The notes below the pieces were generated by a model, which was not told where the DNA came from, searched no databases, and saw nothing but the letters and a program-made list of their open reading frames with translations. Both the position numbers and the translations under genes were made by a program. A DNA stretch of 64,000 nt, from positions 2,976,001-3,040,000 of the forward strand of contig AP026538.1 in the NCBI GenBank assembly GCA_026075535.2, given 5' to 3'. This document shows, piece by piece, positions 21,831 through 33,969 of the stretch. Each line of letters opens with the position of its first letter. Positions within the stretch are counted from its first letter, which is position 1. The stretch comes from Tricholoma matsutake (Eukaryota; Basidiomycota; Agaricomycetes; Agaricales; Tricholomataceae).

Positions 21831-22386
21831 CAGGGAACACGTTCACATATATTTCACATCTTTGGATTCAGAAGTGCTCCATGGACATTTCACTTGGACT
21901 TTTTGGGACTTTCAGTCTCCATTGTTTCATTTCATTCCAGACTTTCTTCATGAATGGACATTGTATCCTCACTCCTCACATCGCTACTCTCATCTTTTTC
22001 CCTCCTTCTTTATCATTACATAGGACTTTAGGTGTACCTCAAAAATCCAATGATGAGCAGCCCTTCTGGTTGACCTAATGGGTTGCCGAAGGTGCCTTTT
22101 TTCTCCTACTCATGGAAATCAGATGACCTTACACATTGGCCAGATGCAACTTCTCTCACCAGAATGTGAATGGTTTTCCAGTGCATTTCCATTCCATGGC
22201 CATATGGCATTAATTCTGTACAAGAAATAATTGCAGCTGTGACTGCAACCACAATCGTGTTTCTGTGGCCACATTTCACAATATCCACTCCATTATTAAG
22301 TATATTACTTGTTAAACATCAATTTGGACAACATAGCACATCACATAGACTTGTCAAGACTGGATCAGAAGTCTCGCAATACAATC
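21831..22386. other. 3' flank of the DIRS-like element, no clear feature
   Basis: Short open frames only, without recognised motifs. It may include the element's 3' terminal repeat, which I could not define. It ends at the Copia duplication CAATC (22382-22386). Confidence 0.35.
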
Positions 22387-22651
22387 TGTTGAGGAATAGG
22401 CATGTGATCATGTGTCTGGACTACCCTTAACCCTAAAGTTATGGAAATGTCCATGCACTGACAAGTGGAGGACCTTGTAATGTCAGACATTATTTTCTCA
22501 TATAAATTCTGAGGTTAAACTAAAAATAAAATGACAAGTTCTGCGCCCATGCACTCACACTGTGCATTCTTGCACTAAGCTAAATATGTATCCCGACATC
22601 TCATAACCGCTTAAAGCCATTGCTATATGCATGCACTATCATATCTTAACA
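22387..22651 (+). repeat. Copia 5' LTR
   Basis: 265 bp, about 96% identical by eye to the 3' LTR. The differences are nearly all TG/CG/CA swaps (for example TGCGCCC against TGCACCC). Confidence 0.95.
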
Positions 22652-22738
22652 GGTTATGGGCCCTGGAAGCCTGTTCTAGGCACGTTGCTATGTCTATATA
22701 TCTGAGACATACATGTTCACTCGATACATACACATGCA

Positions 22739-25392
22739 ATGTCTGATCAGCAAGTAGATGCTGATATGGTCGATATGGTCGACTATGGAGATCAAGCTGA
22801 ACAAGAGATCACTGCTGATATTGATCCGACAGTGACGCAAAACCCCATCATTTTATGGCCACAGGTACCGCCAGCTATACATGAGCTGGCAACTCAGTCT
22901 CTATATACACCAAATGGCTCCCTTACTATAGCCACCCAAAATAAACTCACTGATGTCAATCTGGGCAGACTTTCAACCTGCAAAGTGGATCCCCTAAGGG
23001 CAGGTAATTGGATATCATGGAAGACCAGGATCCATAAATTCTTTAATTTATTCAAGATCACTGATGTTCATGGTGTCAAACCAATGCCCAAGGATCCTGC
23101 AGGAGCATGAAAGTGGTTGGGGAAGGATGGTGTTGCCCAGGCGCTAATCACTAATAACATTGATGATCAACAAATGAATCATGTTATTGATGTGACTAGT
23201 GTTTAAAGGTTCAGTCTATAGGACTGAAAAAAGACTGTTAACCAAACTGAACTGGACCGATATTAACCGGACCAGCAGATAAGGTTAAGGGCTGGTCTTT
23301 ATCAGTTAAGGTTAAGGTCTTTCAAATTTGAAAAACATTGTTAACCGCAAAAAGACCAGTTTAAATTGGTTACAACCGGTTATTCGATTATGTGAGCTAT
23401 TTCCCCTAATTACATTGCTTATTACCTTGAATTTGACCCTTGGTTCATCCAAAACAGTCAAGAACTGAGAAAGATATGATCAAATATATTTCAATACTAC
23501 TTTGTTTTCGTGATCAATATAACATTGATTGTATTTCTTATAACTTGTGATACAAATATGTTGGGTACAGTTGGACATCATCAATGACATACAAATAACA
23601 CACATAAACATCTGTACCTTGTAGATTTCATTTAGTTAACAGCCCTAACAAGTTGTAACTACATACTACAAACTGCCTGCAAACTGCAAACCAATACACT
23701 GTACTTTTGATTTAGCCATATCTCAGTCAAATCCTGATGGAATCTCTTAAAAGTTGGATCAGATTTTGGGGAATTACAATGTTTATCAGACTATATAACG
23801 GGTTAGATGTTCCTGGTAATACATGTCGAGATACATAAAGGTCATATAGTATGACAAACTTTATGACAAAAAACCAGTTTTAACCAGTCTTTTTTCAGTC
23901 TATTAACTGAAAAAGACTGGTCTTAGTTGGTCCGGTTAGGTTCCCCCAATATCTGTGTTGGTCCTAGACCAGTTATGGTTACAGTCTACCCATTGTAGGG
24001 TCAAAAAACCGAACCTAACTGAACCTTAAAACACTAGATGCAACCACCTCAGCCAAAATGCGGGAGAATTTAAAGTCAATACACAAGACTGTAGGGCTAG
24101 CTGTTATTATGGCTGCTAAGCATTGTCTCCTCAATACATGAGCAGAAGACAACACTAATATTGTTGATCACATTAATCATCTCCAAGAACAGCATAACGT
24201 GCTTACAAATATGGGAGAATCAAGAATTCAAGTTGATCATTATTATGTCACTACCAGAATCCTGGGACTCCTTCATGATTTCCTATCAGGGAAGTAACAC
24301 CAAGAGATCTCAGCAATATCAGCAGCCACAAGCACAGATATCTTCCCAGGAATTAACATCTGTCCTAACACAGGAGTACTATCATTGTCGCAGGGATAGT
24401 CAACCTACCACTGCTAATGTAACCTATTATGCCCAAGGCAGTGGACCTCCCAATAAAAAGAAGAAGGATAGCCCTGTGACATATAATACTCCTAAGCCCA
24501 CATGCAAAATATGTGGATGGCAAAACCACACAACAAACAAGTGCCACTTTAAAGGTAAACCCAAATGTGGCAAGTGCAGAAGGTTCAGTCATAAGACCGA
24601 GAAGTGTTGGGGTGGGAAAAGACCCAATAACAAATTTTCTGATGCCAAGCAGGAATGCACCAATGCTGTACATGATCCACAAGAGGATAAACCAGTGGCC
24701 TCTACTTCATATGTAACCAAAAGTGATAATAATGAGTCCTTTGTCTTTTATCCATGGATTCCTGATTCAGCAATGACATCACATATCACTCATGTGAAGA
24801 TGGCATTTCAAGACTATACTCCCATGAAACCTATCCCTGTAAAAGGAATAGGTAAGTCATATGCCCTCACATATGGACACAGAAATGTAAAAATTCTAAT
24901 GTCCTCAAATAATGATGCACAAATCATTATATTACAAAATGTGCTATATGTCCCAGATGTGGATGATAATTTATTATCTATTTCTTGCATCGATAATGAG
25001 AAGGGACAAATACAAGTTGCATGAGGATGAGCTTTCCTATTGGATAAAAATAACCACTTAGTAGCTGAGGCTAAACTTGTCAGTCAGTTATATGTTTTTA
25101 ATTTCTTTAGGAAAGCAGATTTATTTGAACAAGCAAATATTACTTGTTCATCATTAATTAATTGAAATGAGTGGCATAAACATTTTGGGCATGTGGGAAT
25201 TTCTGGATTAAAACAGTTAAAATATGGGAATTTAGTCACAGGCTTTGATGTCGATATGGACTCACTATTTTTGGAATGTGAGCCATGTATAGCTGCCAAG
25301 CAAACACATATGCCATTTCCAGAACATACTGAACCACAAAATACATTGCCTGGAGAATTAACCCATACTGATTTATGGGGACCAACAAGTAC
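22739..25392 (+). pseudogene. Copia gag, protease and integrase N-terminus (interrupted)
   Basis: Gag starts MSDQQVDADMVDM at 22739 and is cut by a stop at 23108 and by the MITE. After the MITE it continues (TTSAKMRENLKSIH) with a frame change near 24160. Two CX2CX4HX4C knuckles follow: CKICGWQNHTTNKC (24502) and CGKCRRFSHKTEKC (24568). The protease site reads WIPDSAMTSHI (Asp-Ser-Ala in place of Asp-Ser-Gly). The GAG-pre-integrase zinc site (WHKHFGH ... CEPCIAAK) lies near 25170-25300. It ends at DLWGPTST, where element X interrupts the integrase core. Confidence 0.85.
23197..24036. mobile_element. hAT-type MITE in Copia gag
   Basis: 840 bp with inverted ends TAGTGTTTAAAGGTTCAGT. Its 8-bp flanks are GATGTGAC (23189-23196) and GATGCAAC (24037-24044), differing only by TG/CA. 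Removing it gives DVTTSAKM in gag. Both subterminal regions are rich in ACCGGTT/AAGACTG-type words in both orientations. No transposase. The ends match those of the fold-back MITE at 21128. Confidence 0.82.
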
Positions 25393-25654
25393 ATTACACT
25401 CCTCCACCTATTCCGGTAAGATTCCGGTTGGAATTTCCAGAATTCCAGGGAATTCCATTTACATATATTTTTCTCACAATTCATAATTCTGATCGGACTG
25501 GAGGGTCAATTTTACCCCCAGAATCCCTGGAATCTACCCAGACTCATTTTTACCTGGAACAGTCAGATCAACTGGATGCATGGCAACTAGCATAACCAGA
25601 CTAACCAGAATAACTGGAATGCATGTGCTTTCCCAAATAAAATTTCGATGTACA

Positions 25655-25724
25655 ACAAGAATTGAACACTCGACCTTAGGTCTGCACACATAACAGCACA
25701 CTTAACCACTGAGCTACCAAGTGA
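25655..25724 (-). other. tRNA-like segment with A and B boxes, left end of element X
   Basis: On the minus strand, an A box TAGCTCAGTGG (25716-25706) and a B box GTTCAATTC (25667-25659) are spaced about 50 nt, as in a tRNA or tRNA-derived SINE head. Flanking stems do not fold into a clean cloverleaf by eye, so a functional tRNA is unlikely. Transcription would run toward the left end of the element. Confidence 0.5.
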
Positions 25725-25829
25725 TTATTTGTCTACATACATTTAATACCTTTATTACCCAACCAATGTGCACAGTTAACTGCAGCCATTAATGGAATAC
25801 ACATATATGCATTGCATGACACATGACAT

Positions 25830-26093
25830 GTGACTGCCAGCTCACAACCACCACCACCACCGTCATCAATGCTGCCTCCTCCTCCTCTCCACTCTACAAC
25901 CACCACTGCATGCGCACCCACCACCACCATTCTCATGCCCACTGCCACCATCACCACCACCTTCAAATGAGCCTACTGGATGGAATGCGGGCCCAAATGA
26001 CGGCAACTATTGTTTGGGCCACAGATAAGTTTTTTGTTTTTTGTTTTTTGTTTTTGTTAGTTAACTAATTATATTCTATTGTTTTTTTTAGGT
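25830..26093. other. Simple-sequence and intron-like stretch in element X
   Basis: CCA/CAT/CTC-rich microsatellite (25850-25965), then GCCCAAATGACGGCAACTAT..TTTGGGCC and a T-rich run with TTTTTTTAG. A similar GCCCAAATGA...TTTGGGCC + T-rich, splice-like block occurs in the hAT element at 11230-11320. No coding sequence. Confidence 0.4.
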
Positions 26094-26101
26094 TGTTCAC
26101 T

Positions 26102-26375
26102 CACCTGATAATCCCACCAATCACCTCTTACTAGAGGTGGTATAGGATAGGTGGTCCCCCTCTAACAAGAGGTAATTGAATGTGTACAGCCCTCCTCTGA
26201 TAAACCTTGGATAAAGGTTGCAAACACTTAGATAATTCCTTCTCACCACGGCATGTGCCAGACATCAGTGGCACTGCTTGGTAACGGCGCCATCAACCAC
26301 ATTGATGCCGCTGCATCATCTCTGGGTTTAGTGCCCATCAATCACACATCCTCCGGGTTGCTTGTCCCGCCCTCC
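26102..26375 (+). repeat. KDZ left terminal inverted repeat
   Basis: 274 bp, inverted match of 33970-34243. It contains small internal palindromes such as CCTCTTACTAGAGG. Confidence 0.92.
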
Positions 26376-26540
26376 TGCTCATCGCTCCCGCCCCCCTGCC
26401 CGTGATTCCCACTGGCAAATTTTTCTTCAATGCTTACCATACTCTGGGTATCTCATCTCATAGGACACAGGTGTAGTGTGCAGCATAGTATCATTGAATA
26501 GAGTGTATAATACAAGCTATATAAAAAAGCTGGCCCCTTC

Positions 26541-29500
26541 TTATCCATCTATTGTCAGGGCGATAAGGGTGGAGACCATGGCATGGATGTCCTCATCCCT
26601 CTGCTCATCCTCATCCTCATCCTCATCCTGCTCACCATCGCGGTCATCATCCCTGCTCCCATTGGCATCCCTGTTGCATCCATCATTGAGTTGACCATCA
26701 ACCTCCATCGGGGTGTCTGCTTGACCATTTGAATGCGTGCTGATGCCAGGCTTAATGCTACCAGTGAACCCAGGGAGGAGGGACAGCTTCTGAAACCGAT
26801 GCATGTGCTGGTTGTTGAAGCGCACCCTTTCCATTCTGTGCTTTCCCACCTGTTGTGCTAGACCAGGGTTTATCTGCCTTACTTCATCTTCTTTCAACTG
26901 GAGGAACATATCCTTGTCCTGTATGTATGTGACTACAAGGGGGATCTCAATGTTCAGACGTTGAATCTCTTCACGCGCATGCTCAAGTTTAAAAAACCGG
27001 TCTATCACCACACGATATGCAGGCTTTGTCCATGGATGCTCGTGAACATCCTAGCGAGACTCGCATAATAGGTTGAAATCAGTGAGGAACACATATTCTA
27101 CCACATCATCCCAAGACAGATTCATGCGAGGGGGGGAGACAGCAGAAGCAGCAGCATTGTACTGGTCAAGAGTGCTACGGATGGCTTGGGAATGGGCTCG
27201 TAAGGCTGTGGCGATGTGTTTACGAAGTTTGTAGCCTACAGAACATCTACATGAGTTGGTGGACAAAATTGAGTAAAACAATGCACACCTGTTTGAGACA
27301 TGTTCATTTTCGTAAGCTTGAACATCCTTGATACAATCAACCCCTCCAGATTATCCAAGCATCGCTGATAGCGACACTTTCCCACCAGGATTGCTGCTGC
27401 CTTCCATTCCACATGAGCTGGGAGCCACCTCACAACAACACCCAACTTCACCTCCAACTCCTGGACCACCAGAAGGTCCTTATCCCGGTTTTCAAGAGTG
27501 TGGCAGCATTTTGTCTCGAGAGAAGCACCTGATGCAAGGGCGGTTGGGTTCTCAGGGGTTAGATTCTGCCAGATTTCATGGGCGGTGTTGAGCTTTGCTC
27601 TATAAATTCATTAGTTTGGGGTCACTAGGATATTAAATGTGTTACTCACTCATTAGCATGGAAGTTGACAAGTTTCTGGTAGTACTCCATCTCCTTCATC
27701 TCTCGAATCAGCTCCTTTGATAACTCTTTCAAGTAATCCCGTTCTTCCTCCAACCATTCTGCGAACACTTTGACATTGGTTATTTTGAGGTGTGCCATAG
27801 ATTTGTCAAGGGCTGAAGCTCCATTGAGGATGTTGAGGGCCTGTCTATAGTTGTTCACAAGAAATTCGCCTGTAGATAATCAATAACCTGGTAGTTCGAA
27901 GGTAGGGGAAACCTACTAAGATTTTGATAGGTCTCCAAGTTATCCATATGCTTCATAAATTCGACCATCTTTTGCTGTCGGTGGAATACACTAGCATAGT
28001 GCAGGGAGGAAGCGAGTGCATTTGATTTCGAAAAGAAATGCTCGCATCCCTCCAAGTCCTCCAATCCCATCCCCTTGACATAGGTTGCGAGGAACGAGAG
28101 TTGACACAAACAATTGTGCACATGTCCATGGAAAGATCCAACTAGCGCCCTATAGTTGAGAGCTCTGGCAAGAGGTCCCAGCTCGCTATGACTGAGCATC
28201 ATTCCAAACTTGCACCCAATGTCGTAGCCCCCCCCAATGTTAGCACCAAAAACCTCCAGCAGGACCTCAACAACAGCGAGTGGATACTTTGCACTAAAAG
28301 CTAGGTTAGCAACATCATCAGCAGAAATCAGAAGTGACTTACAGCTCGCCGCTCCAAATCATGTCCACACCACCAAAACAAAGCCATGCTGGCACAGCGC
28401 CAAGAAAATTCCTGTCTCATCGAAGATCCCCCACATTCTTGCAGTGATCTCGCTGATCATGTTTGCCCACTGGCTAGCGCAAGGGCTCTCTTCAATATTG
28501 TCCTCCTAAAATAATGGCATCAGTAGACGTTGGTTATACATTGCAAGTGAAACCCACAGATTCAAGCGGTGTAGGTAGCATCTCCTCGAGGACGGCCTTG
28601 GCCCACCTATCAACCTTCGCCCTTGATATCAGATAATCCCCACCCACTTTTCTTGAATCGGGATGTTCTCACGATTCCCCAACCTGTGGATCTTCAGGCT
28701 CAGGCTCTCCTTCCCCAGAAGTTGGTGGTGGGTCTCGTTGGAGGATTCACTTGAGGGAGTCATTGCTGTCCATAGTGATGAGCATCTTGAAGATTAAAAT
28801 GCCTTCGTCTTGGAGTTTGTACGTGCAAGCAGGGCATGAATGTTGAAGATGGTAATTAATGGCATCATGTTTGAGTATGACATTCACATGCTGCTGGACA
28901 GTCTCACGAATCATCAAGTATAGGTCGTATGAGATCGAGAATTGCTGGCTGAGGTAAGGACGGAAAGAAACACCATGTAAATCACAGAGGCCCTTGATGA
29001 AGGGTTGAATAGCAAGGTGAGGGCACTGGAGATGGCTATTTCTGTAAAGCTTGAGCAGCCAAGTAGAGAAGGCAAGGGTTGGGGAAAAGGGAGCACATGG
29101 CATCAGGCCCTGGCGAACCAATGCAGCTGGAATACCTTGGTCTCCTGCCACCAGTTCTGCATCCATAAAGTAGCTAGCTAGTGATAATTAGAGAAAACAG
29201 TGCAAGTGCAAGTAGAAGTACTCACAAAAGACATCCATGACTTTGAGGGGGTAGATTCCCTGGCGCAATTCTGCTGGAAGTCAAGGATGCCCAGCATCCA
29301 GCCTGTCCTCACCAATCGTCTCTTGCCAGCAAATGTAGGCATCAACAATACCCTCGATTTGATGCTTGAACCCTTCATTTCATAGGTGTGTACAATTTTG
29401 GTGGGTCTGTGGATCCATGCGGTGATGCCTATCAAAAAGGTAAAAGTGTAAGTAAGAAGCAAAATGTTACAGGAGAGTGTGCATACCGGGTCTGCTGATG

Positions 29501-29941
29501 CAATTCTTCCTCCATTACATGTTGGAATTCATCACCAGCGTGGCTGAAGTTTAGTTGAGCTGTACCATCAAGGATGTTGTTAATATCCATTGGTTCGTGT
29601 TCTGTGACATAGCCATTGTCATTATCAGGTATGTCCCATGCTGCTTCGTAGCTGGCACGTTGTTCATCATCCATAGCTACACCATTTATATTAGAACTTT
29701 CCTCTGAATTACAAGGAAATGAACAAAACTCACCTGCAACCTTCAAGTGAAGGGCAGCAAACACCTTTGCCCTGAAATCTCGAACCCCCTTATGATTCAA
29801 TGTCTGCTGTACATCGATGTGGCCCTTTGTTGTTCTCCTAGAACTTAGGATGCAGAAATGTTTTGACGATGAAGAGCCTTTGCTGTTGCCCATAGCAGTG
29901 CCAGCAGCCTGTGACACGTTGAATGATTGAGTTGCAGTCAC
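26541..29941 (-). pseudogene. KDZ transposase, multi-exon, at least one nonsense codon
   Basis: The minus strand reads, from about 29890, a variable N-terminus (FRAKVFAALHLKVAGEF); a middle with RPTKIVHTYEMKG; the cysteine-containing block LMPCAPFSPTLAF ... CPHLAIQPFIKGLCDLHGVSFRPYLSQQFS ... CPACTYKL ... MDSNDSLK; and the core around 28500-27900 (MWGIFDETGIFLALCRHGF, YPLAVVEVLLEVFGA, GYDIGCKF, LVGSFHGHVHNCLCQL, GLEDLEGCEHFFS). Later come NNYRQALNILNG, KCRYQRCLDNLEGLIVSRMFKL and an acidic tail ending at 26541. Introns include one at about 29215-29165 (GTGAGT...TAG, phase 1). A TAG near 27052 breaks the C-terminal third. This block pattern is that of KDZ transposases. Confidence 0.87.
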
Positions 29942-30829
29942 ATGACTGGGCCGTGCTATTATATTACAGTAACATTGATGTGTTATCTGAGTCGCGTTAT
30001 TTATGACAGGGGTCTAAGATTCTGTATCTTCTAAATTTGACTCAATGACTATCATCCTAATGTTTCTAATGTACACCAGACTCATGTAAAAAATAAGTTC
30101 GACCCTACTACTCTTCATTGAATATCCAAAGTGGTTAGTACTAGTAGTAGTGGAATTCATGAATCACTATCGACACTTCAAACATACAGAATACACCTAG
30201 CATGGCTTTCATATATAACTTCAATACCTGCTACTTCAGTGTACTGCAACAAATCATGTAGGTTCTCAACTTCATTTGACAATGTCAAACGTCGACTACA
30301 ATTGCGTAATGAAACACGATCATCTGCCAGTGCATTCAAGTTACTACTGCACATATGGTTATTCATAGTATTGATAATTCAACAACAAAAGGTTTCTGCT
30401 CACTACTTCATATATAATATATAATACCCACTACTTTAGTGTACTGCAATAATCATGTTAGTTCTCAACTTCAATTGACAATCTTGATGTCAGTCATTGA
30501 CTTCCAGTCCGTAGTGAAACACATCTGCATCACTGATCGCATAACATAGTTATTATTGGCAATGCAACAACCTTTCTGCTCGGACTTATCATGTGTAGAG
30601 GTAAATTATCAAGTAGTAGATGAAGTAGATGAATAGACCACCCGGAGAGAATCCGAAACATGTTTTGTCGAGACTTTTGCAGAGGCTTATGAAGGGTTCC
30701 TGGTAGTAAGACACTCATTTCTAATAATCCTAGTGGTATTGCATGAAGCAATGGCATGAAATTCAGTGTAACTATGACAAACGAATCTACAGGAAGCAAC
30801 TACACAATAGGTACTGAAATTTTTAATCT

Positions 30830-31884
30830 GTTACTCGGCATCTGCCTGGATGACTTCAGTGATCTCACAAATCTCTCCTTGCATAAATTTCTCAGTAAAT
30901 GCTTGGTCAGCCTGGTCATGACTGCTAGCCCTGAGAAGCCGGAGAGAGCCTCGAGTGCCCATTGCAGCAGACACCGCAGTCCTGGGAATGATTAGCTTGA
31001 TAAGTCATGGAGAGGAATTGATTACTTTCCATGGTAAACACCTGGATTTGCACCAGCGATGACCACCCAATATGCTTCTTCATCACTAAGCCTGAACACC
31101 ATATGTGGACCGCCAATGCAGCAGTTGACGACAATTGGGTGCCCTGCATGGCTGGTTACAGAGGGGAGCGACCGAAGGACAGGGTGAGGGGTGTGTGGCA
31201 AAACCTGTTCTGGGGAGGGCCTTCACGGTTCTTGCACTGGCAGTGGTGGGCTGCAGTCCAAAGGCAGAGGGCGCACATCAGGAACTCAGGGGGGAGGGTC
31301 AGTCGAACGTTGAGGGGTAGGAACACTCATGGAGGTGGTGATATGCGGTGGAGGACCAACAACATTGTTGGACAGTGTGTGCACCCATGCGGCCCACACC
31401 TCATCATAGGTTTTGTACCCTCGCTGCCGTGCACCACTGTATCTGTCAACTTGCATTGATGTTGCTTCCCTAACGAGCGTCTGGTCAACAAAAACAGTGG
31501 GCTTCTCGAGGCACAGGACTTACCAAGTTTGATATATACCAACATTTCTTCCATTAAAAACAACCCATGCCATATGGCCTCTCACGGTGGGACTGCTTGG
31601 TTGGATGGGAGGGCCATGTAAACTTTCTTCTGTAGCACACGCGAAGATCACGTCCTCTGGCTCATCGCCCTCTGAATCGTTGCCTGCCAATATTGTCAAG
31701 TTTTCAAAGAACTGGAAGTCCTCAGAGTCAGTGGCTTGGGAGGCAGCACGTGGCATATGAGCTGTAGAGTGGTCTAAAAAGAAGGCATCAGCATGAGGGT
31801 ATATTGGTGGAAACACACACGCATCGTAGTTTGCAGAAGGTCTGGGAACCTGAGGAATCATGAGAGTTGCAACTAGAAGCATAA
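30830..31884 (-). CDS. KDZ-borne gene with RNase H1 hybrid-binding (viroplasmin-type) signatures
   Basis: Minus-strand exon 31882-31524 is acidic, then HMAWVVFNGRNVGIYQT. A 54-nt intron (31523-31470; GTAAGT...TTAG, phase 2) joins it to WEATSMQVDRYSGARQRGY followed by KTYDEVWAAWVH. This is the hybrid-binding-domain pattern known from RNase H1 N-termini and caulimovirus viroplasmin (V-F-x-G-R-x-x-G-[IV]-Y-x-x-W, Q-V, G-[AF]-x-x-K/G-x-[FY], A-W). A second, similar motif lies downstream in another frame: AYWVVIAGANPGVYHG (near 31040-31085). Exons beyond about 31300 and the end are uncertain. No RNase H catalytic domain was seen. Possibly an accessory nucleic-acid-binding protein of the transposon. 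Confidence 0.55.
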
Positions 31885-32040
31885 GGAAATTCTACCTTAA
31901 GAAACTGAGGAGGCAATGACGGAGCGAGGATGAAAACTGAATGAAAGAAATTTAGGAAGAATGGTTGAGCAAGGATCGACATTCGACATTTGACAGGAGG
32001 AATATAAATAAGACTTATGAGCATGTGATAGAATCAACAA

Positions 32041-33718
32041 ATGTTGAATCATGGTTCATGTCACCTGTCACATGTCAGATTTGACGGTCTCTTTCATTTC
32101 AATGTTGCAATGTTCAAACTTCAAAGCCAGCTACTGATGTCGAACTTGAATTTACCTGAGAATCCTTCTCAGGAAGATGGTAGTCTATCTTTTGCCTCTC
32201 ACCACCCAACCAAGGACATTATTCCCTCATGTGTTTGCCCGCACAAGAAACTGACCGATGCTCAAGAAATATCTGCCAATATGAAGTGCGAACTTAACAA
32301 AGAGAATGCCAATGCTTTGAAGGTCGAGGTCGATGCATTTTTTGCCCATCGCGACACTGAAATATCAAGACTGGCAAAAAAAATACAGCAAGGCAGAAGT
32401 GAATGTCAAGCTCCTACTTGCCAACAAAAGCAAATATCAGAAGACGTGTGCACCATCCCTTCAGAATGCATTGGTACATGCCAAAGGTCTCGAGATGAAT
32501 GATGGTACATGATTTTTTTCTGCTCTACTTGGGATACTAACACATGTATTTCTCAGGTCGTGATCATGGTGATCGCCTCAAGCTAGCACAGATTCAGAAG
32601 CTTGTGGAGGATGATATGGACATGCAAAACCTGTCAAAAGCTCGGCAGCAGAAGTTTATCAATGATCTGCAGGTACATTGCAACACCATCCATGCGGGAG
32701 CACACACGTCTAATAATGCAGCTGCAGTGGATTGCCGGGGAGCTGTAGCTAGAATATCCACCAAAGTATGTATCTCCTAGCCATCTTCTAGGTCCAACTG
32801 ACCTCCCTGCAGATCAGAGACCTGTCGGAGCGCACCGGCGTGTGTGCCTTGATATTTTTCACCTGCACCCACATCCACGACAGCACCCTCCCTTCATGGG
32901 CTGACTCGGACGACACCATTGCTTTTGTTTCTGAGGTACTCAAGCTGGAGCTGATGGACTTTCTAGTGAAATTTGAGCAATGGGCTTGTGCGAGAACTAA
33001 AGGTGCATACTTTGTCCCAGGACATTATATTAAAACTGATGATTCTCCCCACTCAGCTGGCAGTCTCCAGGAAAACCTACAGACCATGAGGTGTGACTGT
33101 ACCCGCCTCATACTCGACGGCCTTTGTACGTTATCTATGTAGTTGTGTGGCAACACATCAATATCTAACACCTCCGTAGAGAAGATTCTTAACCTCAAGA
33201 ATGTTGGCATGTGTTACGCAAAATACGATCAGGACATTGTTAGCAAGCACAAGGTCAAGATTGTCGGGTGGCCTGAATTAGTCAAGTTCACAAACCCCTC
33301 CAAAATCAGGACCGTCGACGAGATACAGAAGCTATGCCAGGCGCTCAAGGTCGGTGAATGCAAGTGGGTGGCACAGTCCCGAAGGCAGCAGGCGGCTCAC
33401 ACAGAGATGCTTGCTGCAAAGGTGGCTGCCGGTGAGCTTGTAGTAAAGAGGAGGAAGCAGAGGTCAGACAAGGGAAAAACAAGGGGCAAGGGTGACAAGA
33501 AGGCTGCTGCAGGAAAGGCAGAAAAACGCACATGGGACAACGAGGAAGGATCTGCAGGGGATGAAGATGATGACGGCAAAGAACAGGAGCGCAGACAGCC
33601 ACCCAAGAAGAAGCGAAAGAGCGTGGCTACAGTCATGGCACACACCGCGAAGAAACTGCCCCCTGCTCCCAAGAGCAAGGCATTCATATCTGAGAGCACT
33701 GACAGCGACAAAGCATAG
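32041..33718 (+). pseudogene. KDZ-borne conserved hypothetical gene with lysine-rich tail, likely one-base indel
   Basis: Divergent from the gene at 30830-31884. Exon 1 encodes PSCVCPHKKLTDAQE ... FFAHRDTEISRLAKK. At an eight-A run (32376-32383) the frame seems off by one, because the next frame gives KAEVNVKLLLANKSKY. Exon 2 after an intron (GTACATG...CTCAG, ending 32555) reads GRDHGDRLKLAQIQKLVEDD. Later parts: IRDLSERTGVCALIF ... WADSDDTIAF (32815-32935), NVGMCYAKYDQDIVSKHKVKIVGWP (33200-33275), ECKWVAQSRRQQ and a long basic tail (KRRKQRSDKGKTRG ... PPKKKRKS) with NLS-like clusters. From memory such proteins are common in mushroom genomes. Function unknown; the tail suggests nuclear location. 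Confidence 0.6.
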
Positions 33719-33969
33719 GCAGAAGCCATCCTGCTAGCAGCATGTTTTGCATCTCCATAGGCTGTAGATTCCCTAGCAGTACTGTAGTTGTCCCCTGTAC
33801 CATATAGATTACAGCGCGGCGTGCATATTACAGTGCAGCGCACGTTTTACAGTGCAGCGCATGTTCATTAATGTAATTCATATTAGCTGTCATACAATTG
33901 TGCACTAGATGGACATAAGTAGTAGCTAGTCAACAACCTGTTATGAATATTGTACATGAATGATGGGTG
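33719..33969. other. 3' region of KDZ plus-strand gene
   Basis: Non-coding. It includes three near-repeats TTACAGTGCAGCGCACGTT / TTACAGTGCAGCGCATGTT / TTACAGCGCGGCGTGCAT at about 33810-33865. Confidence 0.5.

Noticed and set aside
25655..25724. Functional tRNA gene
   Set aside because: A and B boxes are present, but no cloverleaf with a proper acceptor stem and anticodon arm can be drawn by eye; it lies inside a mobile-element end.
25850..25965. His/Thr-rich open frame on the plus strand
   Set aside because: It is a translated CCA/CAT microsatellite without other coding signs.
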